A DNA stretch of 64,000 nucleotides from Gordionus sp. m RMFG-2023 (taxonomy: Eukaryota > Nematomorpha > Gordioida > Chordodea > Parachordodidae), in the NCBI RefSeq assembly GCF_954871325.1, contig NC_088776.1:12028052-12092051 (forward strand), in the 5' to 3' direction. The translations under genes and the position numbers were made by a program. Under the pieces are notes generated by a model. That model had not been told where the DNA came from, ran no database searches, and saw only the letters and a program-made list of their open reading frames with translations. Below, in pieces: positions 47,457-57,471 of the stretch. Within the stretch, counting starts at the first letter, position 1; each line of letters opens with the position of its first letter.

Positions 47457-47925
47457 AGAGATCTGCAAAAGTAGAGCCGGCCGTACCCGGTGGCCAAAAC
47501 AAGATTCAAGCCGGCTCGATCCTATCGGGTTCGGGCTCTGTCGGGTCTAACATTTTTAAAAAAATTCATTAGGGCTTTGGATTTTTTTTAAATATATATC
47601 GAAATTTACCAATTTTATGTTAATTTTTTATGTAAAATAAAAATGTTTGATTTTATTTATAGAAAATAGATGCCATATGACATATATATTTTATTTTGAG
47701 TAATTATTATTTTTTAAAAAAATTAATTTCTATATTAAAATAAATTTGGGCTCAGCTGGTAAAAATTTTTTTAAAAATTTCAAGCCGGACCGGCAAAATC
47801 TTTTTAAAAATTTTAAGCCGGGCCGGCAAAATCTTTTTAAAAATTTCAAGCCGGGCCGGCAAAATCTTTTTAAAAAAAATTTATAGCCTGGTCGGGCTTG
47901 AAAAATTAAGCCGATGCAGATTACT
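47457..47925 (+). mobile_element. GC-island (Mutator-like) MITE
   Basis: It starts AGAGATCTGCAAAAGTAG and ends GCCGATGCAGATTACT; the termini are imperfect inverted repeats. The flanks TATGCCTACT and AATACCTACC agree at 7 of 10 positions, a decayed 10-bp duplication. Inside are three tandem copies (about 40 bp) of AAGCCGGGCCGGCAAAATC followed by TTTTTAAAAA. Length 469 bp, non-coding. Confidence 0.75.
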
Positions 47926-48679
47926 AATACCTACCCACCTAAAAAATTTTCGGCGCCGACGTTTTTCCATTATTAATTATACTTTTTTAGTTATAATGGT
48001 ACTTCTTTCAGAAATTTTAAAAAGAATAACTTAAATTATTTTTGCTCAACCATCAAGTATTAAAATATTATGAATATAAAGGAGTTACTTTTTAGATCAT
48101 GAATTCAATTAAAACAACCTTATTTATAATGAATGCATTATTATAGCATTATGATTTAGATGAGAATGTCTAACTAAGATTTGGTCCATGATCAGCAATA
48201 TCATTGTTTTATAAATTTTTACTTTACATTACATCCCACCCAGAGTTGGGCAGGTCCTCCGAAAAAGAATCTAGATACAGATACAGATTCTTTGTGAAAA
48301 AATGAATCTTAGATACAGATACTAGTATATTTTTTAAAATATCAAAAAGATACAAGATAAAAGATATTTGTATCTTTTGCCTAATTAGAGTATCTTAAAT
48401 ACAAGATACTTTTAAATTATCATTATCAGTTAAATTAAAATAGTTTATAAAATACAGTTTTTATTATTTATTTGTGAAGATCATAACATATGCATATAAT
48501 AAGAATGAGTATTTGCAATAATTAATAAAATATTTAATGATGAGCTAATTATAATAATCAGGCATTTTAATCAGTAATAGCCGATTCTTAGAATAGATAG
48601 GGAAGGGAGACTAGTATTTTTAATGGGAGTTGAAATATTAATTTGCATAAGAGTATTTAAAATAGATTCATTATTTTAT

Positions 48680-49395
48680 AAGATAATCAAACTTTTCGAA
48701 TAATTTATCATTACACCTTTGACGTTTTGGCCTACTTAACATTGTGCCAAAACTAAATTACCTTTCAATTGTAGCTGATAAAGGTATTGCAGTATTATAT
48801 TTATAAAAAATTTCCTAAATGAAAGGATAATAATTAAGTATTTATAATGTATTTCGACTTTCTTTAATAATTTAAAGCCTCCCGTTCAATGTTCTTTGTA
48901 TTATTGAACTCAGCAACATTTGTTTCACCAAAAGAAAAATAATCGTTAAATGTATAGTGTTATGAGCTTGATTATATACTCTGAAACTACATTTAGGGCT
49001 TCTTTTATTAAAATATTTTGAAAGTATTTGTTTTTATCATCTGACTAAATTCATAAATTCTTAAAATATGGATGTGATATTGATGTCCAAAAAACCTTAT
49101 TATATTCAAATCAGAGGAAAATATTTTCTTAAAATCAATTTCTCATACGACCTTAGGAAGCTTTTTATAAAGGTAGCAATATTGTAAACTTGAATATTTA
49201 AGATAACTTATGCCCCTTTTAACCACACAAAAATAATATACTTTAATATGTTTAACAAAATTTTTGTTTAACCATCCTTTTTTTTTTGTTTATACAGGTT
49301 TTACATCTAGCCTGTACATTGTCTTTTTTAACTTTTATTTTTAAAAAATTTCTATATAAAATTTTAAGATTTCGATTTGATTTACGGGAACTTAT
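48680..49395 (-). pseudogene. Decayed hAT transposase with internal deletion
   Basis: At 49395-49270 the minus strand reads MEISSRKSNRNLKILYRNFL and then VKKDNVQARCKTCINKK, a BED-type start. At about 48860-48690 it aligns with the dimerisation region of the hAT at 9010-9150 (AATTTATCATT..CTTTGACG versus AATTTATCGTTCACTCTTTGACG). The middle domain is largely missing and the frame is interrupted many times. Confidence 0.7.
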
Positions 49396-50034
49396 TTCCA
49401 TAATTTAAATTTTACTACCATAAGTGTTAATCATCCTACAAATTAAAAATATTACATAAAATTGATAACGATACTCTATCGAATTACATTTATATATAAA
49501 ATATAATCTTTACTTATTTCGTCTTGGTGCTTTTATTTTTCATCTATCTACCTAGCAGTGGCGTAGCCAGGATTGTTCCATGAGGGGGGGGGGTTAAAAA
49601 AATTATTTTTGGGCCTTCGCCCCCAAACCATATTTTAAAAATTTGCCAATATTTTGTGCTTTATTAATGTCTAACCACTATAGTAGCCAGCATAAATGAA
49701 AAAAAATATTAGTAACAAAATTTTGGCCAAATTTACGATTATTATGCAACTGAAAGCATTTCTGAAAATTTTATCAATGTTTAGTCAATTGTAAACTAAT
49801 TCAATCCATTCGGTGAAGAAAGAAGAATAAAATCGCCCCCCCCCAATCTCCTATTTTTTATGACACTTAATATATCGTATCCTATGTTAAAAATAATTAT
49901 TTTAATTAAATTTTTGCATATATACCAAAATTTTGCAGAGAATTTCATTATAGATTTTATTTATTAAAATACTTTAGTATAAATAATACTCCTTTACAAA
50001 TGAGTATATTAATAAAACATTAATAATTCTTATT

Positions 50035-50380
50035 AGAGACCTGCAAAAGTAGGAAAATCGGGCTCGGGCCTAATATTTTTTAAAAGAATTCGGGTTGGGT
50101 TGGATCGGGCCTTGGAATTTTTTTTAAAATATATCTAAATATATCAATTTTATGTTAATTTTTTTATGTAAAATAAAAATATTTGATTTTATTTATAAAA
50201 ACTAGACGCCATGTAACATATCTTTTATTTTGAGTAATTATAAAAATGAATTTCTATATTTAAATAAATTCAGGCCTGGCTGACAAAACTTTTTTAAAAA
50301 AATGACGGGTTCGGGCCTGCAAAACATTTTAAAAATAATTTCGGGCCAGGCTTGAAAAATTAGGCCCGATAAAGATCACT
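50035..50380 (+). mobile_element. GC-island (Mutator-like) MITE, best-preserved copy
   Basis: Starts AGAGACCTGCAAAAGTAG and ends TAGGCCCGATAAAGATCACT. Reading both ends inward gives AGAGACCT and AGTGATCT, then CGGGCCTAAT. It is flanked by the perfect 10-bp duplication AATTCTTATT (50025-50034 and 50381-50390). A 9-11 bp duplication is the Mutator hallmark. 346 bp, no coding capacity; inserted in the second hAT. Confidence 0.82.
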
Positions 50381-50599
50381 AATTCTTATTGCAAACAATA
50401 TTTTTTATTAAAAATAGTATAATATATAAATATTATGACTAAGTATTCATTATAATTACTTATTGAATATAAAAATTTTATGTTATAATAATATAGCAAT
50501 TTTATGATTTGAATTTATAAAGAGAGGTGTATTTTTCTCTGAGATTTGACTAATTCATCTAGAATCAAATTTTTATCTAGAATAATCTCCTTATAAATA

Positions 50600-50715
50600 T
50601 TTAATATTACGAATCATTTAAACTGCTTTCACCGGTGCTATTTCTAAAATAGGGTTTTAACCTTTTCAAAATTGAAGAAGACCTTTCATTAGTGCAGGTA
50701 CTAATCGGTAACGTA
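50600..50715 (-). pseudogene. C-terminal segment of the second hAT transposase
   Basis: The pattern LPIST..NERS.S.LKRLKPY.R...GE..LN matches the conserved hAT tail; stops follow soon after. Other parts of the transposase (about 50720-51100) are too decayed to delimit. Confidence 0.75.
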
Positions 50716-51317
50716 GCTAAAATAAAAGCAATGTTTTGATATTAGGCAGGGAGTCTAAAGTGCTATTACACACGGAAAGGGCCTGAAAAGCATTTTTTGG
50801 TCTCAAAGAGTACTCTATTCTGTCAAAATTTTTATACCAAAATTCGACATCACAAATAACTTATCATACGATCCTAATAATTCATCAGAATAAAACTCTG
50901 AGACTTAATATCCTCCGTGTTTCAAGTGTATTCAGACTCAACCGGCAAAATAAAATGAAAGCTGTTTAGAATAAAATTGTGACTAATAAATCTTTCCTTT
51001 AATTGAAATAAAAACAATAAGGGGAGTAAAAATATTTATTTTATAAAAATCCTCAATCGTAGATGCATCAATATTTAAGCAATTGGACTATCTAGAAACT
51101 ACTCTAGGTTTAAAATTTTTAATCTCAAACATATTAGTTATCACCTTTACTTTCTCATTATATTTACCAAATTAAATGATTTTTCTTGTATTTAAAAATT
51201 ATAAAAAATTAATTAAAATTTTTAAAATCTATTTAGTTTAACAATATAAATTTTATTATTAAATTTATAAATATCTAATTTAACTATGCTAGAAAAAATT
51301 TACAATATATTTTTATT

Positions 51318-51443
51318 TTTATTGCTATTTAATATTTTACAATATATTTTTATTGTTATTTAATATCTTACATATAATTTCTATTGTTATTTAATATCTT
51401 ACATATAATTTCTATTGTTATTTAATATCTTACATATAATTTT
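51318..51443. repeat. 31-bp tandem repeat, about four copies
   Basis: ATTGTTATTTAATATCTTAC plus ATATAATTTCT repeats about four times with slight variation, inside the second hAT. Confidence 0.85.
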
Positions 51444-51679
51444 TAATATATATTTTTTAACCATGTTATCATTTAAAATTGAAAATTCTTATTTGTTTTT
51501 TTAATTATATTTCATTTTCATATCTTATATTATTTATATTGAAACCGTTTTTAAATAAAATTATTCGCAATAAGAAAAAAATTTTTTAAAAAAAAATTTT
51601 ATTTTTCGGAGGTTATGGGGGGGGGGGGGGTGGTTTCAACTTCAACCCCCCCCCCCCTTGTCTACGCCACTGCTACCTA

Positions 51680-51898
51680 GTGTTATTAAACTGTTCGTTT
51701 TGAGCCGATTTTTAAAAACGGCTAACTCAATATTTCACACAGAAAGATCTTACGCAAGCCTGAAGATTTTGCTCATAGAATGAACAAAGGTCTAGGCATA
51801 CATTAACGAAATCTCGAGGCTTAGGCACTATTTTTCTGGCTAAAATATTGAGTTAGCCGTTTTAAAAAATCGGCTCAAAATGAACCGTTTAACAACAC
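51680..51898. mobile_element. TA-flanked palindromic MITE, reference copy
   Basis: GTGTTATTAAACTGTTCG at the left, AATGAACCGTTTAACAACAC at the right, followed by TA. Arms of about 60 bp (TTTTGAGCCGATTTTTAAA, ACGGCTAACTCAATATTT) are inverted copies. The interior is in reverse orientation relative to the copy at 14421. The adjacent hAT duplicated its first base: CTACCTAG contains the TA target plus the MITE's first G. So this MITE was there before the second hAT. Confidence 0.88.
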
Positions 51899-52226
51899 TA
51901 TATCTACCATATTATGAGTTGTAAATTTTCCAGCTAATTTTAACATTATATTTATGGTGAAAAAAACGAAGGAAATTAATATAAGATTCTCGAAGAAATA
52001 TATACTGTGATATGTAAAATTTAAACATGAATATTAAAAAGAATCTGTATCTGTATCTTTTGTCAAGAAAATGAAAAAGATGCAAGATTCTTTTCAGAAT
52101 AAAGGATCTTAGATACAGATACTAGTATCTTATTAATAATGTCAAAAAGATACTGAGTACAAGATAAAAAAGAACCTTGTATCTTAGATACAAGTATTCG
52201 CGGTACTGCCCAACTCTGATCCCACC

Positions 52227-53340
52227 TCCTCCCCATGTGCGGTTTTAAGGTAAATATTTACGGATATCGCTCGATTTAATCACACTTTTATTTAAAATGT
52301 ATACCATTAAAAAAATCTACAATTGGTATGATTAAAAATGGTACAATTAAAATATCTCTAGCAAACATCAAACAATCCTGTCCAATGGATATCTTTGAAA
52401 ACGAGGATATAATGACTTGAATAAATTTAAAAAAATTATTTTTTCTATTTTCGATTAATTTTTTCTTTCTTATAAAAATATTCAAAGATGACATGTAAAG
52501 AAATAAATCTTGAATTTATTCCTCTTATAAGAATAAGAAAGGATAGAGTTATTGAAATATAAAATCAAAAACTTTATTTCAAATTTTAAAAATTAATTTA
52601 TGAGATTTAGGTATTTCAAACGCGTTCTATATTGAGAAGAGCTATTGCTTAAATTTAGTTAATAAATAATTTAATGACACAAAAAAATAATATTTCTGCG
52701 GTAAAAATTTTAAAAATTATAAAAAATTAAATGAAATTTTTAATGTGTCACCATTAATGTAATTATATTAATATTTTCTATTATGGATGGAAAAAAATAA
52801 ATAAAGATTGGTAAAGGAAACTCGAAATGTTTTATTTTCATGAGAGTTTAGTTAGAACCGAGTTTAAAATAAATTCAGCTTCTGGTTTCGGGTCCTAGAT
52901 ATTTTTCAGAAAACAGTTCTCATTACAATTCTGGTATTTTATCCTGAGGGCTTTAAATGAATTCCCAAACTGGAAATTTGCTTTCTCTTTCTGTTGTTCA
53001 ATTTGTTAAATATTATTATTTTATTTAATCTATAATATCTATTTTAAATATCACCTTTTCCTCTACTCGATAAATTTTAAATTATTTTTTGCCTCTGTGT
53101 TGCCATTTTCACATACATTTTTTTCTTACAAAATTAAATGTTAAAATGATAAATTCTTTTCATTGACTTTAAGAAAATTATTGCAATAATGAATGGGGAT
53201 AAAATTATATAGTGATAATATTTGAAAAATTAATTTTGACGAAAATTTGTGAAGGCTGAAACTAAAATATTACAAACGAATTTATAATCTAATAAAATAT
53301 TAGATAGCATCGTAATTTAATACATATATATAAATAAATT
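52227..53340. other. Non-coding AT-rich stretch
   Basis: No gene recognised. The minus-strand 68-codon frame at 52288-52494 is basic and unsupported. Confidence 0.4.
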
Positions 53341-53353
53341 GCGGTTACGAGTA

Positions 53354-53440
53354 GCGTCTGTAGCTCAGTTGTTATTGACATTTATTGAGATATCACTTTA
53401 TAAACCTCGACCTGGCTTCGAATCCAGTGAGACCAGGTTT
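53354..53440 (+). tRNA. tRNA-like sequence (SINE head or tRNA pseudogene)
   Basis: GTCTGTAGCTCAGTTGTTA fits a tRNA A box. GCTTCGAATCC, 60 bp further on, is one change from a B box and is followed by a T run, the pol III stop. The T stem is imperfect, the acceptor arms pair only at GTCT/AGAC, and no normal anticodon arm forms. It is probably a decayed tRNA or the 5' part of a SINE. Confidence 0.35.
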
Positions 53441-53449
53441 TTTCTGAAG

Positions 53450-56170
53450 CCAGCTTAATGATCCCGTGGCATGGGATAAGATGAGTTGCGATAATAAATC
53501 TTTTTTAAATTTTGCTTTTCTAAAAACAACATTAATAAATTAACACTTATGATTCGAAATATCTTTAATGATTTTTAAGTTTAAAAATTGTTAACAAAGT
53601 TTCCATAGGGAACCTGTGAAAGAACTTAATAAAATAACGCAACTAATTAACTTATTCGGGTTAATGATGGTGGATTTATTTGAATACGAACTCTAATATG
53701 AATGCCTGACTCGATTAAATTTATTTTAACCCATTCTAGACTTTTATTATTTTAAGGAAACTATTGAACACCCGATAATGGTTAACCTGTGAAAACCTAA
53801 CGAAAACAAAATTATTTCAATATTGCTTATCTTTGTAAAGCTTTTCTTTCCCCGCTGTCTGTACTTTTAGTTAATATTTAAAGTTAATTTATTAAGTAAA
53901 AATTTATATATTGTAAGAATCTTTAAATTTTCCCTAATATTATGTTATTTTAGTGGAATTAAGAAATCGACATCGGCTGATTATCATTTTGTATTTTATG
54001 AATTTTAATGAGTATATTTCTTATAAAGACATAAAGAATATTGTGAGCATTTTAAACTCGAATAATTGCATCGTTTAAGGTTGTTTGATATTCCTAATGC
54101 AAGCTTGTCTTAAAATTTAAAAATAATGGAAAGTCATTCTTAATTTTTTAAAAGGATTCTTTAGCATGAAAGGTGTCAATATTTGAAAAATAAATAAACT
54201 AGCACAATAGAGATAAAAAAACAGCGTCAAATGACTGACATATTTTTTTAATTTGTAAGAATTAATTAAAATATTTTTTATTCTTCATTTTGATTATTTA
54301 ATCGAATAATCGATTAATGGGCATGGCGTAGGGGAGGGGAGATTATATTTTTGATATTTGGATTTCCTCTATTCAATTAAAAATTAATATTAATCTAAAT
54401 ATAATTATTTAATATAATCTTTGGCAATCGGCATCAATTGATGATAAATACTTCATTATTATAAAGATATTCTTATACCCTCTTAAAACTTTAACCACGC
54501 CCCCCCCCCCAAGCTAATAATGATTTAAGCCCCCCCCCCCCCACAAATAACGCATTAGGCCTTGGAATGTTGCTGGGAGAGGGAGGTATCTCGAGAGGTA
54601 CTCTATGAAGCATATATAGTCATTATCCATTTTATCCTCGAATCATTTTATATTTGAGTTATAAGGAGGGCTTCAGCGTCATTGGCTACAGTGGTACTGA
54701 GAGCTTTGCCCCTAAAACGAACATTTCTCGTTATTGAATTACTGGAGACTCTACTTGATTAAATAAAAATTAAGTTGTTAAAAAATTCATTAATGTGTAC
54801 ATCAAATTTTAGATAAAAATAGTATATTTGACATTAATTTTTCTGATATATCGATTTTAATTTTTCTTTATCTATATAAAAAATTTATATATTATTTGAA
54901 GTTTCATAGTCGATTTTCACATTTTTCGGATAAAAACATAAGTAGAAAAGCCACTCCAATAATCATATTATACGTGATTATGTATAAATAATTTGTTTCA
55001 AAACGAATTTTTGAGTTTAAAAAAAAAATTATAGCTTTTACAAAAGTCGAATAATAAATATCCTTTCTTTTTTTCCTAATTAAAATCAACACAATTTGCG
55101 AATACATTATTATTTTATTTTTTTTAAAATTTAAAGTATCTTATTTACTCCTTCGTTTTGCAATTTCATTTTTATCTTTAATTTATAACAAAATGAATAA
55201 TTATTTTAGGACTTATCTTTTGTTCATAATCAATGATAATATCATTGTTCATAATACACAGATTTTGAATTTGATGCAAATTTTATTATTTCTTTTTTAT
55301 ATGATTATTAAAAGCTACTTTTAAAAGTAGTGATATCTATTTTATTTTAAATTAGCCAATTAATCACTACCATTTTAGAAAAGTAATATAATATCAATCA
55401 TTAATCTTTATGAGAGAAATATTTTTGGAAGCAACTCGTATAGATTTAACCCTTATCCTTTTATTAAACCTCTTACTCGCCTAAATAGTGCCTAAATAAA
55501 GTGGTGTAGAAGACATTTGCCTCCTTACTTATTTTTAAGGTGTAGGTTTTTAGGGCTAGGGAATAAAAAATTTGGATGTAGTGGATAAATTCAGGCATGT
55601 TGTCTTCAAATTTTTTCCCATCACGTAGACGTTGTCTTTAGGGGTAGCGTTGTTAGAGAGCGTTACTCTGTAAACAAGTTGAAGTTCTGAAACATAATTT
55701 TAAATTGGGCGAAATATTGCATGAGTTTGTTCTATGAATCTGTTTTCGTCGATTCGATGAGTCTGATTAAGTTGACTCGATGATTATTATTTAGAGTCGA
55801 CTAGATGACTCTCCTTCAGATTGAGTTTGATTCAGAGTCCACTCAACGATACTGATTACGAGTACACTCAAATATGTTCTTGAATAGGCCTGCTATTATT
55901 ATTTGCTCCTTACTACTATTCTGTTTCGGGCCGAATTAAATATTTTGAAATTCAAAGTTCTAGGATTTCTGGGTATTCTAAGTAGATAATCACACTCCTA
56001 TTATTTACGCCCTAAGAATAATTTTCAAAATTTTATTATCTGCTTCGGATTTAATGAAAGGTTTTGGAATAAAAAGGGAGTTCTATATTTATTCTTGTAA
56101 AACACTTAATGTTCTGTTTAAAGAAGTATCATAAAACTAAGACTATTTAAATTAAAACTAGATGGAGTTT
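53450..56170. other. Non-coding AT-rich stretch
   Basis: No gene recognised. Two C tracts lie at about 54498-54508 and 54530-54542. 55740-55870 repeats GACTCGATGA-type words. Nothing else. Confidence 0.4.
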
Positions 56171-56176
56171 AAATAA

Positions 56177-56556
56177 ATGGAAAGATATATCGATATCACC
56201 GTTGAAAAGGTAAGCATTATAAAATCGCTCGTTATGTCCGAATATTTCCGAAACTTTTTATAGCATTGATTTATTTAACTTTAAATAGAAAATTTTAAAT
56301 AAGTTATGATTCATTTAAAACTAGACATTAGTTACTAGCTAAAAGGGTTTTAAATATGTATAGATACCCATTCTCTCTCTTGCAAAACCTTCTTTTTATC
56401 CGGTTTTGAAAATGTAAGGTTAATGATTATATTTGTTTTGTTTAAATAGAAGACTAAATTTGATATCGTGAGGTGATTTTTTTCTACCAGTGATTAAAAT
56501 CTGACTATTTTCAGCAACTCTTTTCCAGTTGTGCACCGGTTATCTCAAACCGATAG
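56177..56556 (+). other. Possible small exons of an unknown gene
   Basis: ATG at 56177 opens MERYIDITVEK and is followed by the good donor GTAAGC at 56210. A good acceptor (TTTTCAG) at 56508-56514 leads in phase 0 to QLFSSCAPVISNR then a stop. The splice signals are better than the coding evidence; it may be chance. Confidence 0.15.
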
Positions 56557-57270
56557 TTAAATTTTTACCTGTACTATTTACTAATTAGGAGTGAACCAAT
56601 TAATGCACCGATTTATATGCACCTTTAAAAATATGAATTGAATAGAACGGTTTCTCAAAATTTAATTTAAAAAAATGTATAAAATTAGATATTCACAAGG
56701 ATATAACAAAAAAACACTCCACATAGTACTTTAGGTAGATTATTCTGCGTTATAAAATCATTTTCTTCCAGAAATAAAAATCTCAGGGAGTTGCTAGATG
56801 TTAAGAAATCTCTATATAATAATTACTTTTAATGACCGATAATACAATCGAGGTCGATTGATTTCTTAAAAGCTTATAAATTAAAATTTCACAGAATAAT
56901 CTTGCGACGGAAAAAAGTGCAAAATTTAATTTAAGTCAGAGAGCTGACTACCAGGCCCAGAACGAGTCAAAAAATGCTATGACTTTAAAAATTACAAATT
57001 CAGGTCGGTTCGATATTTTAATTAATATAAATTATATCAATTGATCACTTGGAGAATCATATAACGGAATTATTTATGAACTGCTCACATTTTTCAATTT
57101 TCCTTCGGAACAATTTGGTACGACCAAAATTATTCAAAATAAATTTTAAATATTCCTGGCCAGGCTTGAAAATAAACTCTTTTTTATTGGCCTTAACAGG
57201 CCTCTTTTAAAAGTGAACTTTTTAATCCGAGCAAGAAACTTTCACTTTTAAAAATGATAAACTGTAGAAA

Positions 57271-57471
57271 ATGGTTATTAGGCACAAAATTAATATTTTG
57301 CCACTTCGGAAAAATAATATCTCCCTTGTAGCAGACACCATACTTAGCTTCAACTTATTGAATGAAGCAACTAGGGATATAAATAAGTTAACGGTAAATT
57401 CTATTTCGAACTTTATGATAATCTACTCGATCATAAAACCCCCCTCTTCACCTAAAATTCTGTGCCATTAA
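57271..57471 (+). other. Possible terminal exon of an unknown gene
   Basis: The frame ends ...SIIKPPSSPKILCH before TAA and is preceded at about 57323-57331 by an acceptor-like TTGTAG. Codon third positions are more mixed than in the surrounding DNA. No family recognised. It could be linked to the candidate exons at 56177-56556, but phases cannot be tested without transcripts. Confidence 0.2.

Larger units (their letters stand above)
49556..51672 (-). mobile_element. Second hAT transposon, inserted within the first
   Basis: Termini CAGTGGCGTAG and CTACGCCACTG are inverted repeats, flanked by the 8-bp duplication CTACCTAG (49548-49555 and 51673-51680). G/C homopolymer tracts lie just inside both ends. 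On the minus strand near 50600-50715 it reads LATLPISTCTNERSSSILKR then LKPYFRNSTGESSLN, the dimerisation segment of the ZMYM/52-kDa-repressor-like hAT branch. So this is a different hAT subfamily from its host element. Confidence 0.88.
48241..52218 (-). mobile_element. hAT transposon with a three-deep nest inside it
   Basis: Termini CAGAGTTGGGCAG and TACTGCCCAACTCTG are inverted repeats. The 8-bp duplication ATCCCACC is perfect (48233-48240 and 52219-52226). Subterminal AGATACAGATAC/TATCTTAGATACAAG repeats match the hAT at 8668-10760. The transposase survives only as a decayed minus-strand copy (about 48680-49395). A second hAT, a TA-MITE and a GC-island MITE lie within it. Confidence 0.9.

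Noticed and set aside
47324-47509. 61-codon minus-strand frame
   Set aside because: It runs across the start of the GC-island MITE at 47457, so it joins unrelated sequences.
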